Assembly (NCBI GenBank): GCA_015231405.1
Contig: JADGBR010000037.1
Coordinates: 1-34,486 of the forward strand
Reading direction: 5' to 3'
Length of the DNA stretch: 34,486 nt
Source: Candidatus Omnitrophota bacterium
Lineage (GTDB): Bacteria; Omnitrophota; Gorgyraeia; Tantalellales; Tantalellaceae
Shown here: positions 1 through 9,646 of the stretch, one piece after another
Position numbering within the stretch: the first letter of the stretch is position 1
How the letters are laid out: each line of letters opens with the position of its first letter
Notes under the pieces: generated by a model
Told to the model about the DNA's origin: nothing
Databases searched by the model: none
The model's input: the letters and a program-made list of their open reading frames with translations, nothing else
Position numbers and translations under genes: made by a program

Positions 1-7
1 AACTTTT

Positions 8-247
8 ATGTTCTTCGTTTATGTTCTTCAAAGCTTGAAAGATGAAAGTTACTATACAGGCTTTGCCGCAAATGTGGAAGCTCGTCTTGAGCAGCATAAT
101 AATGGCCTGGTTGAATATACTTCCCCAAAACGTCCGCTTAGATTGGTATGGTATTGCTGCTTTGAAAATAGATCAAAGGCTTTACAATTTGAAAAATACC
201 TGAAATCCGGTTCGGGTTTTGCTTTTGCCAGGAAAAGGCTGGTATAA
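8..247 (+). CDS. GIY-YIG domain protein (UPF0213/YhbQ-like)
   Basis: A 79-residue stand-alone GIY-YIG nuclease-fold protein. The N-terminus FVYVLQS...YYTGFAAN is the GIY-YIG signature in its variant form (YVL and YTG), followed by the RLEQHNNG helix and a KALQFEKYLKSGSG segment. The C-terminus FARKRLV is typical of this short family of about 80-100 residues. Proteins of this type are thought to act on DNA, but the role of the single-domain forms is not settled. The ATG lies 8 bases from the window edge, so the ribosome binding site cannot be assessed; the Met matches the usual family start. It ends in TAA about 76 bases before the first FecR-like gene. Confidence 0.85.
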   Translation: MFFVYVLQSLKDESYYTGFAANVEARLEQHNNGLVEYTSPKRPLRLVWYCCFENRSKALQFEKYLKSGSGFAFARKRLV

Positions 248-323
248 TAATTAGGTCAAAGGGAACTTTTTTTGTTTTGCAAATGTTAGATGTTTATTAG
301 AGGGATATCGGGGAAGGTGATCT

Positions 324-1172
324 GTGCATAACGGATGCGGGTTATGGAGATGTCCGGCGGTTGTGATGCTGAGCGCTGTAGTGTGGGCGGGGCTTTTGTG
401 TTTTACCGCCTTTGCCGAGGAGGTCAATGTCCTTGCTCTTACCGGCGGGGACGTGAAGGTCATAAAGAGAGGGAACAATGTCGGGGCGCTGTGCGAGAAG
501 GGGATGGCGCTTGTGCCTGGGGACTGGGTGCGTACCGGGCCGGGTTCGACCTGTACTCTGGGATTCGGACCGGGGGGGAAGAACAGGGTAACGGTCGAGG
601 AAAACTCGTTGACCATAGTGAAACCGGACGGATACTGCAAAATGCAGCTTTTGAACGGCGGTCTGTATACTGTACTTGAGAACGTCGCCGGAGGTGAGGT
701 GTTTAGAGTAACGACCCCGTCGGTCATTACCGAGGCGATGTCGAGCGGTTGGGCGGTCAGGGATAACGGGTCATATACGAATGTCGTTTGTTTCGATAAC
801 GAGGTGTTTGTCTGCGGCCTGAACCAGGACGGGACGGCAAAAGAAAAACAATTCTGGGTGAAAGAGGGATTCCAGCGAAAGACCGTGCAGTTCGAGGATC
901 CGGGGGAGGAGGAGAAGGTGCCGGAGGAGATAATGGCGTGGTTCAGGACGCAGGTGCTGTCGCATTATCTCGACAAGTCACTCACCGAGGAGAATGTCCC
1001 CGTCCCGGCTGTTCAGGATACGGCCAATGCTCCGGCTGAAGAAAAAGCTGAGGAAAAAAAGGATAAACCCAGGAATTACAGTGCCGGCGGCAACACGATC
1101 ATGGTTGACGGCGAAGAGGTCGATCTTATCGAGTATATTTATCGAAAGAGGCTCCAAAAAGGTTTCGAATAG
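324..1172 (+). CDS. Secreted FecR-like protein, paralog 1
   Basis: A 282-residue exported protein. A hydrophobic signal segment (about residues 12-30, ending FTAFA) is followed by a FecR-type domain: LTGGDVKV, GMALVPGDWVRTG, then ENSLTIV, the usual FecR beta-sandwich pattern (PF04773-like). A second conserved block follows (TPSVITEAMSSGW, FDNEVFVCGLNQDGT, GFQRKTV, FEDPGEEEK), then a charged Ala/Glu/Lys linker and a C-terminal motif VDGEEVDLIEYIYRKRL. GTG is taken as the start because GGGAAGG (311-317) lies at good spacing; an internal ATG at 366 would shorten the signal peptide. It is the first of three paralogs in 5 kb. No sigma factor or TonB receptor lies nearby, so classic FecIR signalling is not supported; a periplasmic or cell-surface role is inferred. 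Confidence 0.82.
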   Translation: MHNGCGLWRCPAVVMLSAVVWAGLLCFTAFAEEVNVLALTGGDVKVIKRGNNVGALCEKGMALVPGDWVRTGPGSTCTLGFGPGGKNRVTVEENSLTIVKPDGYCKMQLLNGGLYTVLENVAGGEVFRVTTPSVITEAMSSGWAVRDNGSYTNVVCFDNEVFVCGLNQDGTAKEKQFWVKEGFQRKTVQFEDPGEEEKVPEEIMAWFRTQVLSHYLDKSLTEENVPVPAVQDTANAPAEEKAEEKKDKPRNYSAGGNTIMVDGEEVDLIEYIYRKRLQKGFE

Positions 1173-1233
1173 TAACAATGACGTTCGATCCGGGATGTAT
1201 GCCCTTATTGAAATAACCGCAAGGGAATGTTTT

Positions 1234-2082
1234 ATGAAGTTAAGTTTTAAACGGGACCTCGGGCGAAAAATATTCTTTGGGCTGTTATTCGCCTTGAGCT
1301 CATATTCCGGACTTTCGAGGGTTTCGGCATGGGCTGAGGAAGTCAATGTCCTGGACATGAAGGGTTTTGACGTTAAGATCGTCAGGCGCGAAAGTAATGT
1401 CGGAACGGAATGCCGGAAGGGAATGGTCCTCAATCAGGGTGATTGGGTAAGGACCGGGGTGGGATCCACATGTACCCTGGGATTCGGCGTTGAAGGGAAG
1501 AACAGGATAACGATCGAGGAGAACTCGCTCGTTATAGTGAAAATTGACGGTTTCTGCAAAATGCAGCTTTTAAGCGGCGGCCTCTACGCAGTGCTTGAGG
1601 ATGTGTCAAAGGGCGATTCTTTTAAGGTTGTGACCCCTTCGGTCATAACGGAGGCGATGTCGAGCGGGTGGTCGATAAAGGATAACGGGACATACACTAA
1701 CGTCGTTGTGTTTGATAACGACGTGTTCGTCTGCGGGTTGAACAAGGACGGGACAGCCAGGGACGAGAAGTTCTGGATAAAGGAAGGATTTCAGCGTAAA
1801 ACGGTTAAGTTCGAGGACCCGGGAGAGATGGAAAAGGCCCCGAAGGATATTATCTCATGGTTCAAGGAGCAGGTCCTAGCGAACTATTTGGAAAAAACAT
1901 TGCCTCCCGGAGGGGATGCCGGTTCAGGCGAGGTTCAGCTTCCCGTCGCTAAAGAGGAAAATAGACCCGAGCGTAAGCCGATGTCCGGTAACGGAAATAA
2001 AGTAATGATCGACGGTAAAGAGGTCGATCTCATCGAATACCTATACCGCCAGAGATTGCAGAAAAACACCGGCCAGGAATAG
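1234..2082 (+). CDS. Secreted FecR-like protein, paralog 2
   Basis: A 282-residue close paralog of the preceding gene with the same order: signal segment (FFGLLFALSSY... to about residue 32), FecR-like domain (LDMKGFDVKIV, GDWVRTG, ENSLVIV), the TPSVITEAMSSGW block, FDNDVFVCGLNKDGT, FEDPGEMEKAPKD, a low-complexity linker and the C-terminal motif VDLIEYLYRQRL. The reading frame is open upstream to 994, but ATG 1234 is chosen: AAGGGA (1221-1226) sits 7 bases before it and the signal peptide begins there, while the upstream stretch overlaps paralog 1 and lacks family similarity. The 61-base gap suggests co-transcription with paralog 1. Function beyond a secreted FecR-fold protein is unknown. Confidence 0.85.
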   Translation: MKLSFKRDLGRKIFFGLLFALSSYSGLSRVSAWAEEVNVLDMKGFDVKIVRRESNVGTECRKGMVLNQGDWVRTGVGSTCTLGFGVEGKNRITIEENSLVIVKIDGFCKMQLLSGGLYAVLEDVSKGDSFKVVTPSVITEAMSSGWSIKDNGTYTNVVVFDNDVFVCGLNKDGTARDEKFWIKEGFQRKTVKFEDPGEMEKAPKDIISWFKEQVLANYLEKTLPPGGDAGSGEVQLPVAKEENRPERKPMSGNGNKVMIDGKEVDLIEYLYRQRLQKNTGQE

Positions 2083-2116
2083 TCCGCCGGGGGGTGCCTT
2101 CCGTTCTATTTTGATT

Positions 2117-3499
2117 ATGGACCATAAGAATAACGCTTCCCTTTTGAGCGATATCGTGTCTCTCATCGGGTCAGTTGTCCCTTTTGAATTAGGTTTGAAT
2201 AAAAAACGGGATATAACTAGACTTTTGTTTGAGATCAGCCGGCGTGACGGTTCGGACCCTGCCGATATCCTGAAGGCGATCGCTCTGGATGAAATACTCG
2301 CGGGGGATCGCGGCGGGATATACGATAAGCTGAAGGCAAGGCTTATAAAACTCAGGTATCCCTCTTTCGCTGCCGGTCATGAGCCTCGAATATTTCCCGT
2401 AAAAGTCCGTGAAACGATGGAGGAAACCCCCGGGTGGAAAGGCACTTTCGACCCGGAGAATATTTTTGTCGAGAAAAGCGTCGCCCATAGCGATTGGGTA
2501 TTGAGATTTACAGAAAAATTCCCGCGCGCCAGAGTTGTCGATATCGGTACCTTCAAGGAAGGGGTCAGCGACTTTTCAGGTCTTAATCCGGTAGAAAGGT
2601 ACGACCGGCGCGGAAAAAATATTTTCCTTGTCCGGAATAAGAACGCCTTCATCAAGGTTTGTCCATGTACCAAAGGTTATAAAAGATGCGGATATTGGAT
2701 ACTCAATATGGGGTTTGGCTGCCCGATAGACTGTTCCTACTGTTTTCTCCAGCTGTACAGCAATTCTCCCGGTATTATACTCCCCGCTAATGTCGATGAT
2801 TATGTCGGCTATGTAAGGGAATTCGACCGTAAAGTTTCAGGGACCACAAGGGTAGGCACGGGAGAATTCGCCGATTCACTTGCACTTGACCGATATACAG
2901 GGTATTCTAATATTCTGATACCGTTATTCGCGAGAACAGAGAAGCTGGTGCTTGAACTTAAGACAAAGGTTTCGGGTATCGACCTTGTTCTCGAACATGA
3001 ACCGCATGAAAAGGTGGTACTTTCGTGGTCGGTTAATTCGGCTTCAATGGCCGAAAGGTTCGAGAAGGGAGGGTCGCCTCTTTCGGAAAGGATAGACGCG
3101 GCAGAGCGTGCGGCTAAAAGAGGGTTCCGGGTAGGTTTTCATTTCGACCCTGTCATTTATTACCGGGGCTGGGAAGACGGGTATAAGGAGACGGTAGAAA
3201 GCATATTCTCGAGGCGCGCAATAAGGGAAAAGGCGGCATGGGTCAGCCTGGGAACCTTGAGGTACACCCCGGGGCTTAAAGAGTCCGCAGAGAAAAGGTT
3301 CGACGATAATTTGTTGTATTATTGGGGTGAGTTTTTCGAGGATACGGATGGCAAAATGCGCTATCCCGTCGATCTTCGGGTAGATATTTACAGGAAAATG
3401 GCGGGATGGTTAAAAAGCTATAAAACCGCGGCGTGGGTGTATCTTTGTATGGAGCCGGAAGAGGTTTGGGGTAAGGTAGGGGTATATGACGAACGATGA
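2117..3499 (+). CDS. Radical SAM protein, spore photoproduct lyase-like
   Basis: About 460 residues. The radical SAM cluster motif is GCPIDCSYC, with Cys at 202, 206 and 209 (C-x3-C-x2-C) to bind the 4Fe-4S cluster that cleaves S-adenosylmethionine. It is preceded by further cysteines in VCPCTKGYKRCGYW and followed by the aromatic FLQLY, as in SplB-type proteins. GTGEFADSLALD and the HFDPVIYYRGWEDGY block also match the spore photoproduct lyase branch. Nothing else here suggests sporulation, so the substrate is unknown; DNA or nucleotide repair is one possibility. ATG 2117 is preferred over in-frame TTG 2111; neither has a well-spaced ribosome site. It overlaps the next gene by 14 bases, which indicates translational coupling. 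Confidence 0.8.
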   Translation: MDHKNNASLLSDIVSLIGSVVPFELGLNKKRDITRLLFEISRRDGSDPADILKAIALDEILAGDRGGIYDKLKARLIKLRYPSFAAGHEPRIFPVKVRETMEETPGWKGTFDPENIFVEKSVAHSDWVLRFTEKFPRARVVDIGTFKEGVSDFSGLNPVERYDRRGKNIFLVRNKNAFIKVCPCTKGYKRCGYWILNMGFGCPIDCSYCFLQLYSNSPGIILPANVDDYVGYVREFDRKVSGTTRVGTGEFADSLALDRYTGYSNILIPLFARTEKLVLELKTKVSGIDLVLEHEPHEKVVLSWSVNSASMAERFEKGGSPLSERIDAAERAAKRGFRVGFHFDPVIYYRGWEDGYKETVESIFSRRAIREKAAWVSLGTLRYTPGLKESAEKRFDDNLLYYWGEFFEDTDGKMRYPVDLRVDIYRKMAGWLKSYKTAAWVYLCMEPEEVWGKVGVYDER

Positions 3500-4652
3500 G
3501 TTGAAAAGGATAGACGCCAAGATAGTGGATATCACTCGGGGTATAGATTTCATAACCCTGCTTACGCCGGTGAACCAGGCCGCCGAAAAGGAAAAATTTT
3601 TCAAGAGTTTTCATAACGGGTTCGAATATAATCCTGTTTTTGAGTTCAAGGAAAAAGACCTTTCGGATTTCAGGGTCGCACTTGTGGACATGCGTAACAC
3701 CCTAGACGAAAAAGAACCCATTGAGCGGCTTTTTATCCATAAGATAGTTTTCCTTCTCGGGCAGATAGATCTCGTCGAGTGCGAGGACAGGCGTTTCACG
3801 AAGCTTTCGGAAAAGCTGTATGGCATGCCCGATAAAAAAGGGCTGGATTTCGCGATGAAGATACTGGCTACTGAAGTCAACAGGGCGACGTTTTTTCCCG
3901 AAGAGACCGTCACTCCCAGGGAGATGGCTGAAATAATGCGCCAGAGGCTGAAGGCGCTCAAGATACCGTGGCGGGTGGAGCTTTCAAACAAGATCGTTTC
4001 CAAAATAAATGTTTCCGGCAGGGACAGGGTAATACTGGTCAATGCTGGCCTGAACTATACGCCGCAGGAAGCAGAACGCCATAAAGTGCATGAGATAGAG
4101 GTGCATGTGTTCCGCGGCATGAACGGCGACCACCAGCCTTTCAGTATTTTCAGGGAAGGGCTGGCCGGCCATGACGAGGCTGAAGAAGCGCTTGCCATAC
4201 TTGTCGAGGATATACTCGGGTGCCTGGAGCTGGACTTAAGGCAGATAAAGATATACGCGGGCAGATATTTCGCCATACATCTGGCGCTCGCCAACTCGTT
4301 CTTTGACGTATTTCTCAGGGTAAGGGAGTATATGCCTGACGAGCTGGCTTACCGCATAGTGGAAAGGGTTAAAAGGGGGCTCAAGGATACCTCCGCCCAT
4401 GGGGCTTTTACACGGGAACTTTTTTATATCAGGGGGATCATGAGGCTCGAGAAATTTCTCGAGAACGGAGGCGACCTGTGCAGCCTTTACGCCGGTAAAG
4501 TGGGTTTCGAGGATATAAAGATCGTGGAAAAACTGCTTAAAGACAAGATATTGAACCCGCCCAGCCATATGCCGGCGTTCCTCTACGCTCAGGACCACAG
4601 GTCTATTTGCAAGCACGCGGGTTTCATGAAGATGATAAACGATATTTATTAA
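3486..4652 (+). CDS. DUF1704-type HExxxH metallopeptidase-like protein
   Basis: A 388-residue cytosolic-looking protein with no signal peptide. The key motif is HEIEVHVFRGMNGDHQP: HExxxH with H202, E203 and H207, followed by REGLAGHDEAEEALA (residues 223-237), which would supply the third metal ligand. This arrangement is characteristic of the DUF1704 family (PF08014), which includes the eukaryotic tubulin tyrosine carboxypeptidase MATCAP and bacterial proteins annotated as QEGLA-motif. Zinc peptidase activity is therefore inferred from motif and family; the substrate is unknown. ATG 3486 lies inside the end of the radical SAM gene in another frame. The gene is enclosed between FecR-like paralogs 2 and 3, hinting that all five genes form one unit. 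Confidence 0.78.
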   Translation: MTNDELKRIDAKIVDITRGIDFITLLTPVNQAAEKEKFFKSFHNGFEYNPVFEFKEKDLSDFRVALVDMRNTLDEKEPIERLFIHKIVFLLGQIDLVECEDRRFTKLSEKLYGMPDKKGLDFAMKILATEVNRATFFPEETVTPREMAEIMRQRLKALKIPWRVELSNKIVSKINVSGRDRVILVNAGLNYTPQEAERHKVHEIEVHVFRGMNGDHQPFSIFREGLAGHDEAEEALAILVEDILGCLELDLRQIKIYAGRYFAIHLALANSFFDVFLRVREYMPDELAYRIVERVKRGLKDTSAHGAFTRELFYIRGIMRLEKFLENGGDLCSLYAGKVGFEDIKIVEKLLKDKILNPPSHMPAFLYAQDHRSICKHAGFMKMINDIY

Positions 4653-4662
4653 AAGGACCGAT

Positions 4663-5490
4663 ATGAAGATGGAGAGGCCTGGTATTCTGGTCAGGGTTTT
4701 GGCGCTATCCGTTCTGGTTTGGTTCGCGGGTGCGGTTTTCTCGCACGCGGCGGAAACGGCGAAGGTCATTTCCGTTACGGGCGATGTAAAGATAGTGCCA
4801 AAGGGGAGAAATATAGGGGTTGATTGCGTGATGGACATGAACGCTAACGCCGGGGACTGGGTGAAGACCGGTCCGAAATCTTCCGTTAGAATAGCTTTTG
4901 ACGAAGCCGGGGATAACGTGATCAAGATCGAGGAGAACAGTCTTGTGATTCTCAGGATGGATGGATACTTTAAGATACAGCTTTTGAGCGGGGAAATGTA
5001 TGCTATTCTCGAGGACGTTAAGAGCGGCGATAATTTCAAGGTGCTTACGCCTTCGGTAGTTACGGAGGCCATGTCGAGCGGTTGGGGGGTTAAAAGCGAC
5101 GGGACACAAACGAACGTCGTCGTGTTCGACAATAAGGTTTTCGTCTGCGGACTTAATAAGGATGGGACACAGAAAGAGGAGAAATTCTGGATAAACGAGG
5201 GATATCAGAGACATACGGTGAATTTCGAGGATCCGGGCGAGGCGGAAAAGGCTCCGGAACATCTGGTCGAGTGGTTCAAGGAGCAGGTGCTCACTCATTA
5301 CCTTGAGCAGACGCTGGTAGAAAGGGAGAAAGCCAAGGCTAAGCCCCAGGAAGTTAAACAGGAAGAAACAAAGCCCCAGGATGAGAAAAAGGAAACATAC
5401 AAACCCCCGACCGCCAACACTATAATAGTGGACGGCAAGGAAGTTAATCTGCTGGATTATCTTTACAAGAAGAGGCTGGGTAACAAGTAA
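4663..5490 (+). CDS. Secreted FecR-like protein, paralog 3
   Basis: A 275-residue third member of the local FecR-like family. Signal segment about residues 8-30 (VLALSVLVWFAGAVFSHAA), FecR-like domain (VTGDVKIV, ANAGDWVKTG, ENSLVIL), then TPSVVTEAMSSGW, FDNKVFVCGLNKDGT, FEDPGEAEKAPE, a Lys/Glu/Gln-rich linker (about 220-250) and the C-terminal motif VDGKEVNLLDYLYKKRL. It is more divergent than paralogs 1 and 2, with fewer cysteines in the FecR core. AAAAGGA just before ATG 4663 supports the start. It follows the metallopeptidase by 10 bases, so it is probably in the same transcript. A long open frame on the opposite strand is a shadow. Confidence 0.85.
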   Translation: MKMERPGILVRVLALSVLVWFAGAVFSHAAETAKVISVTGDVKIVPKGRNIGVDCVMDMNANAGDWVKTGPKSSVRIAFDEAGDNVIKIEENSLVILRMDGYFKIQLLSGEMYAILEDVKSGDNFKVLTPSVVTEAMSSGWGVKSDGTQTNVVVFDNKVFVCGLNKDGTQKEEKFWINEGYQRHTVNFEDPGEAEKAPEHLVEWFKEQVLTHYLEQTLVEREKAKAKPQEVKQEETKPQDEKKETYKPPTANTIIVDGKEVNLLDYLYKKRLGNK

Positions 5491-5543
5491 ATAGTTACCA
5501 GCGTACAATTGATAATTCGTAAAACGGACTTCCATAAGACCAT

Positions 5544-5576
5544 AAACTCCGTCTTTCACTTTTTCGTGAAAATCTT
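5544..5576 (+). terminator. Weak hairpin after the FecR cluster
   Basis: A small hairpin with a TTTCAC/GTGAAA stem and a TTTTTC loop lies between paralog 3 and tRNA-Arg. The stem is AT-rich and no clean U-tract follows, so it is at best a weak terminator. Confidence 0.25.
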
Positions 5577-5602
5577 GCTATTTGCCGTCATTCTATGCTA
5601 AT
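5575..5602 (+). promoter_or_regulatory. Possible tRNA-Arg promoter
   Basis: TTGCTA (5575-5580), 16-base spacer, GCTAAT (5597-5602) within TATGCTAAT, ending 11 bases before the tRNA. The position fits a tRNA promoter but the match to consensus is partial. Confidence 0.3.
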
Positions 5603-5613
5603 CTGACATTGAT

Positions 5614-5690
5614 GCGCCCGTAGCTCAGCCGGATAGAGCAACTGGCTTCGAACCAGTAGGTCGACCGTTCGAGTCGGTCCGGGCGCGCCA
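5614..5690 (+). tRNA. tRNA-Arg (UCG)
   Basis: A full cloverleaf of 77 bases. The acceptor GCGCCCG (5614-5620) pairs with CGGGCGC (5680-5686), then discriminator G and an encoded CCA (5688-5690). The anticodon stem ACTGG/CCAGT encloses the loop CTTCGAA, anticodon TCG, which reads CGA as arginine. The T arm is GACCG-TTCGAGT-CGGTC. Its 3' end is duplicated about 200 bases downstream (see the next entry). Confidence 0.95.
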
Positions 5691-5888
5691 ATAATGCAGG
5701 TATGAAGGACCGACTCGAAGGGAGCCGGCGAACCTTTAATAAAGCGGCTTGCGAGCTGGCGAGCAAGCCGACACAGATGAGCCGGCGGGTGGCCGACCGG
5801 AGGGCGAAAATAGGGAGCGGCGGGAGAGATAGCGGAAGCCGCTAGAATAAAAAGAGCCCGGAGGCGCCGAGTCGGTCCGGGCGCGCCA
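5691..5888 (+). repeat. tRNA-3'-end-flanked structured element, ~198 bp
   Basis: The last 21 bases of tRNA-Arg (5670-5690, including CCA) recur exactly at 5868-5888, so the intervening DNA is bounded by direct repeats like attL/attR at a tRNA 3' end. Inside, 5707-5719 is the reverse complement of the tRNA T-arm segment 5668-5680; its first 11 bases also pair with the distal copy at 5868-5878. Further hairpins include CGGCTTGC/GCAAGCCG and AGCGG/CCGCT. No open frame or integrase is present. It could be a tiny non-autonomous integrated element, a decayed satellite, or a local duplication. The antisense open frames here merely read through tRNA sequence. Confidence 0.6.
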
Positions 5889-5900
5889 GTTACAAAAACC

Positions 5901-7286
5901 ATGTTCAAAAACCTTGACCTGAATGACGAGTTCAATCGCGCCCTTGACCTTCTTGAGAATACCCGCGCTCATGTGTTCATCTCCGGGCGGGCGGGAACGG
6001 GTAAATCCACGCTTTTAGAGTATTTCCGAGGCGTCACTTCGAAAAGGGTCGTAGTTCTAGCATCGACCGGCGTCGCCGCCGTTAATGTGAAAGGCGAGAC
6101 TATACACTCGTTCTTCGGGTTCAAGCCGGGCGTTACGCTCGACAAGATCCGCGTGATAAGGTCCCGACGGGCTGACCTTTACAAAGAGATAGACACAGTC
6201 ATCATCGACGAAATATCCATGGTCAGGGCCGACCTTCTGGATTGCGTCGATAAGTTCCTCAGGCTTAACGCCAGGGATATACACCGTCCTTTCGGAAGCG
6301 TCCAGATGGTTTTTATCGGGGATTTGTACCAGCTGCCCCCGGTCCTGACCGCGGATGAAAAGGACGCCTATTATTCGAAATATAAAAGCATTTATTTTTT
6401 CGGGTCGGACGCCTTCAGAGGCCTTCCTGTCGAGTTCGTGGAGCTGGTTAAAATTTATCGGCAGAAGGACGAGGAGTTCATAGATATCCTCAACGCCGTC
6501 AGGGATAACACCGTTAACAAGGAACATCTGGATATCCTGAACCGGAAAGTGGTAGCGGGTATGCACATCGAGGACTTTACCGAACACGTTTACCTCACGC
6601 CGGCTAACCGTACGGCGTCTCTCTTGAACAATGACAGGTTGGAGGGCCTCGGGACGGAGCTCCATGTTTACAAAGGGGAGATGGAAGGCGATTTTTCCGG
6701 AAAATATCTTCCGACCGACGCTGAGCTCAGCGTAAAGGTCGGGGCGCAGGTGATGCTCCTTAATAACGATAATGAGGCGAGGTGGGTGAACGGGACCATA
6801 GGCAAGGTCGTAGATATCAGGAGGGACCTTAACTCTTCTGACATTATCATCGTTGAGATCCCCGGCAATAAAACGGTTGAGATAGGCCGGCATAAGTGGG
6901 AACTATTCCGTTTTAAACTTAACGAGAATTCGAGGGACCTCGAGTCTGAAGTTGTTGGGGCGTTCGTTCAATACCCACTGAAGCTCGCTTGGGCCATCAC
7001 GATCCATAAGAGCCAGGGGAAGACATTCGAGAAAATAATACTCGATACGACAAGCGGCATATTCGCCACGGGGCAAGTCTACGTGGCTCTAAGCCGTTCG
7101 AGGTCACTGGATGGCGTCATTCTGAAGAAGCCTTTGACCCGGAGGGATATAAGGATGAACAGCGAAATAGTGGATTTCTTCAAAGACTTTCGGGCCGGGA
7201 GATATGAAAGCAAGGGATCGCTTGCCGGTGAGATCGATATTTTTGGGTCCCCCTCGGAAGAAGAGCGCGTTATTGAGTTGGACTGA
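5901..7286 (+). CDS. PIF1-like superfamily 1 DNA helicase / AAA ATPase
   Basis: A 461-residue cytoplasmic ATPase. Walker A is GRAGTGKS (residues 29-36), followed by VVLASTGVAAVNVKGETIHSFF, the characteristic PIF1/RRM3 motif Ia region. Walker B is VIIDEISMV (D103, E104). Motif III-like MVFIGDLYQLPPV follows, and the C-terminal helicase motifs WAITIHKSQGKTF and GQVYVALSRSRSL are intact. It should unwind DNA 5' to 3' by family analogy, perhaps at G-quadruplex or stalled-fork substrates. ATG 5901 begins only 12 bases after the tRNA-linked repeat and has no clear Shine-Dalgarno; its promoter may lie inside that element or upstream of the tRNA. It ends about 20 bases before the first CIRCE operator of groESL. 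Confidence 0.85.
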   Translation: MFKNLDLNDEFNRALDLLENTRAHVFISGRAGTGKSTLLEYFRGVTSKRVVVLASTGVAAVNVKGETIHSFFGFKPGVTLDKIRVIRSRRADLYKEIDTVIIDEISMVRADLLDCVDKFLRLNARDIHRPFGSVQMVFIGDLYQLPPVLTADEKDAYYSKYKSIYFFGSDAFRGLPVEFVELVKIYRQKDEEFIDILNAVRDNTVNKEHLDILNRKVVAGMHIEDFTEHVYLTPANRTASLLNNDRLEGLGTELHVYKGEMEGDFSGKYLPTDAELSVKVGAQVMLLNNDNEARWVNGTIGKVVDIRRDLNSSDIIIVEIPGNKTVEIGRHKWELFRFKLNENSRDLESEVVGAFVQYPLKLAWAITIHKSQGKTFEKIILDTTSGIFATGQVYVALSRSRSLDGVILKKPLTRRDIRMNSEIVDFFKDFRAGRYESKGSLAGEIDIFGSPSEEERVIELD

Positions 7287-7305
7287 CCCGCCCGGATCCC
7301 AGAAA

Positions 7306-7332
7306 TTAGCACTCAACTAAAAAGAGTGCTAA
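7306..7332 (+). promoter_or_regulatory. CIRCE operator 1 (HrcA site), perfect
   Basis: TTAGCACTC (7306-7314), N9, GAGTGCTAA (7324-7332): an exact CIRCE inverted repeat, the binding site of the heat-shock repressor HrcA. It ends 8 bases upstream of the -35 box. Confidence 0.95.
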
Positions 7333-7340
7333 AAATCTTC

Positions 7341-7368
7341 TTGACAAAATTTAGGGATTTTCTATAAT
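7341..7368 (+). promoter_or_regulatory. Consensus sigma-70 promoter of groESL
   Basis: TTGACA (7341-7346), 16-base spacer, TATAAT (7363-7368): both hexamers match consensus exactly. It is flanked on both sides by CIRCE sites, so HrcA would control it. Predicted transcription start is near 7375. Confidence 0.9.
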
Positions 7369-7378
7369 GTCTTAGGCG

Positions 7379-7405
7379 TTGGCACTCATTGATATCGAGT
7401 GCTAA
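7379..7405 (+). promoter_or_regulatory. CIRCE operator 2 (HrcA site)
   Basis: TTGGCACTC (7379-7387), N9, GAGTGCTAA (7397-7405): one change from the CIRCE consensus. It lies at or just after the predicted start, so it would be in the 5' leader of the groESL mRNA. Confidence 0.92.
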
Positions 7406-7487
7406 TGCGGATGTCGTGACCCTTGTGGAAAAAGCCCTGGCTAAAGGGGAGTCAGGTTTACAAAATCAAAAAAAACGGAGGTAAGAA

Positions 7488-9438
<1,951 letters not shown>

Positions 9439-9460
9439 GGTGTTACAGTGAGTAAAAGGA

Positions 9461-9493
9461 AAAGGGGCCGGTTCCAACCGGCCCCTTTTTTTT
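9461..9493 (+). terminator. Rho-independent terminator of groESL
   Basis: GGGGCCGG (9464-9471) pairs with CCGGCCCC (9478-9485), with an A-run before and eight T after. A textbook intrinsic terminator 22 bases after groEL. Confidence 0.93.
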
Positions 9494-9646
9494 ACTTAAA
9501 TATGTAAAAAATAAAAAAGCAAGAAAGCAGAATTTGCATATTCCTTTTCCATTAGGTAAACTTTAAGTAATAGAAATAAATAGCGAGAATGTGTTTTTTT
9601 GTCTACTTTCTGAAAGAGTATCTAAAGCCATGAGTGAAGGTGTAGA

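Noticed and set aside
994-1233. N-terminal extension of FecR paralog 2 by 80 residues.
   Set aside because: It overlaps paralog 1 in another frame; the signal peptide and a good ribosome site define ATG 1234.
4236-5559. Long minus-strand open frames opposite the peptidase and FecR paralog 3 (4236-5132 and 4705-5559).
   Set aside because: They are antisense to clearly homologous plus-strand genes, show no family motif, and lack ribosome sites.
5588-5972. Minus-strand frames across tRNA-Arg and its downstream element.
   Set aside because: They translate the complement of a tRNA and its repeat; the resemblance between parts reflects the repeated tRNA end, not protein homology.
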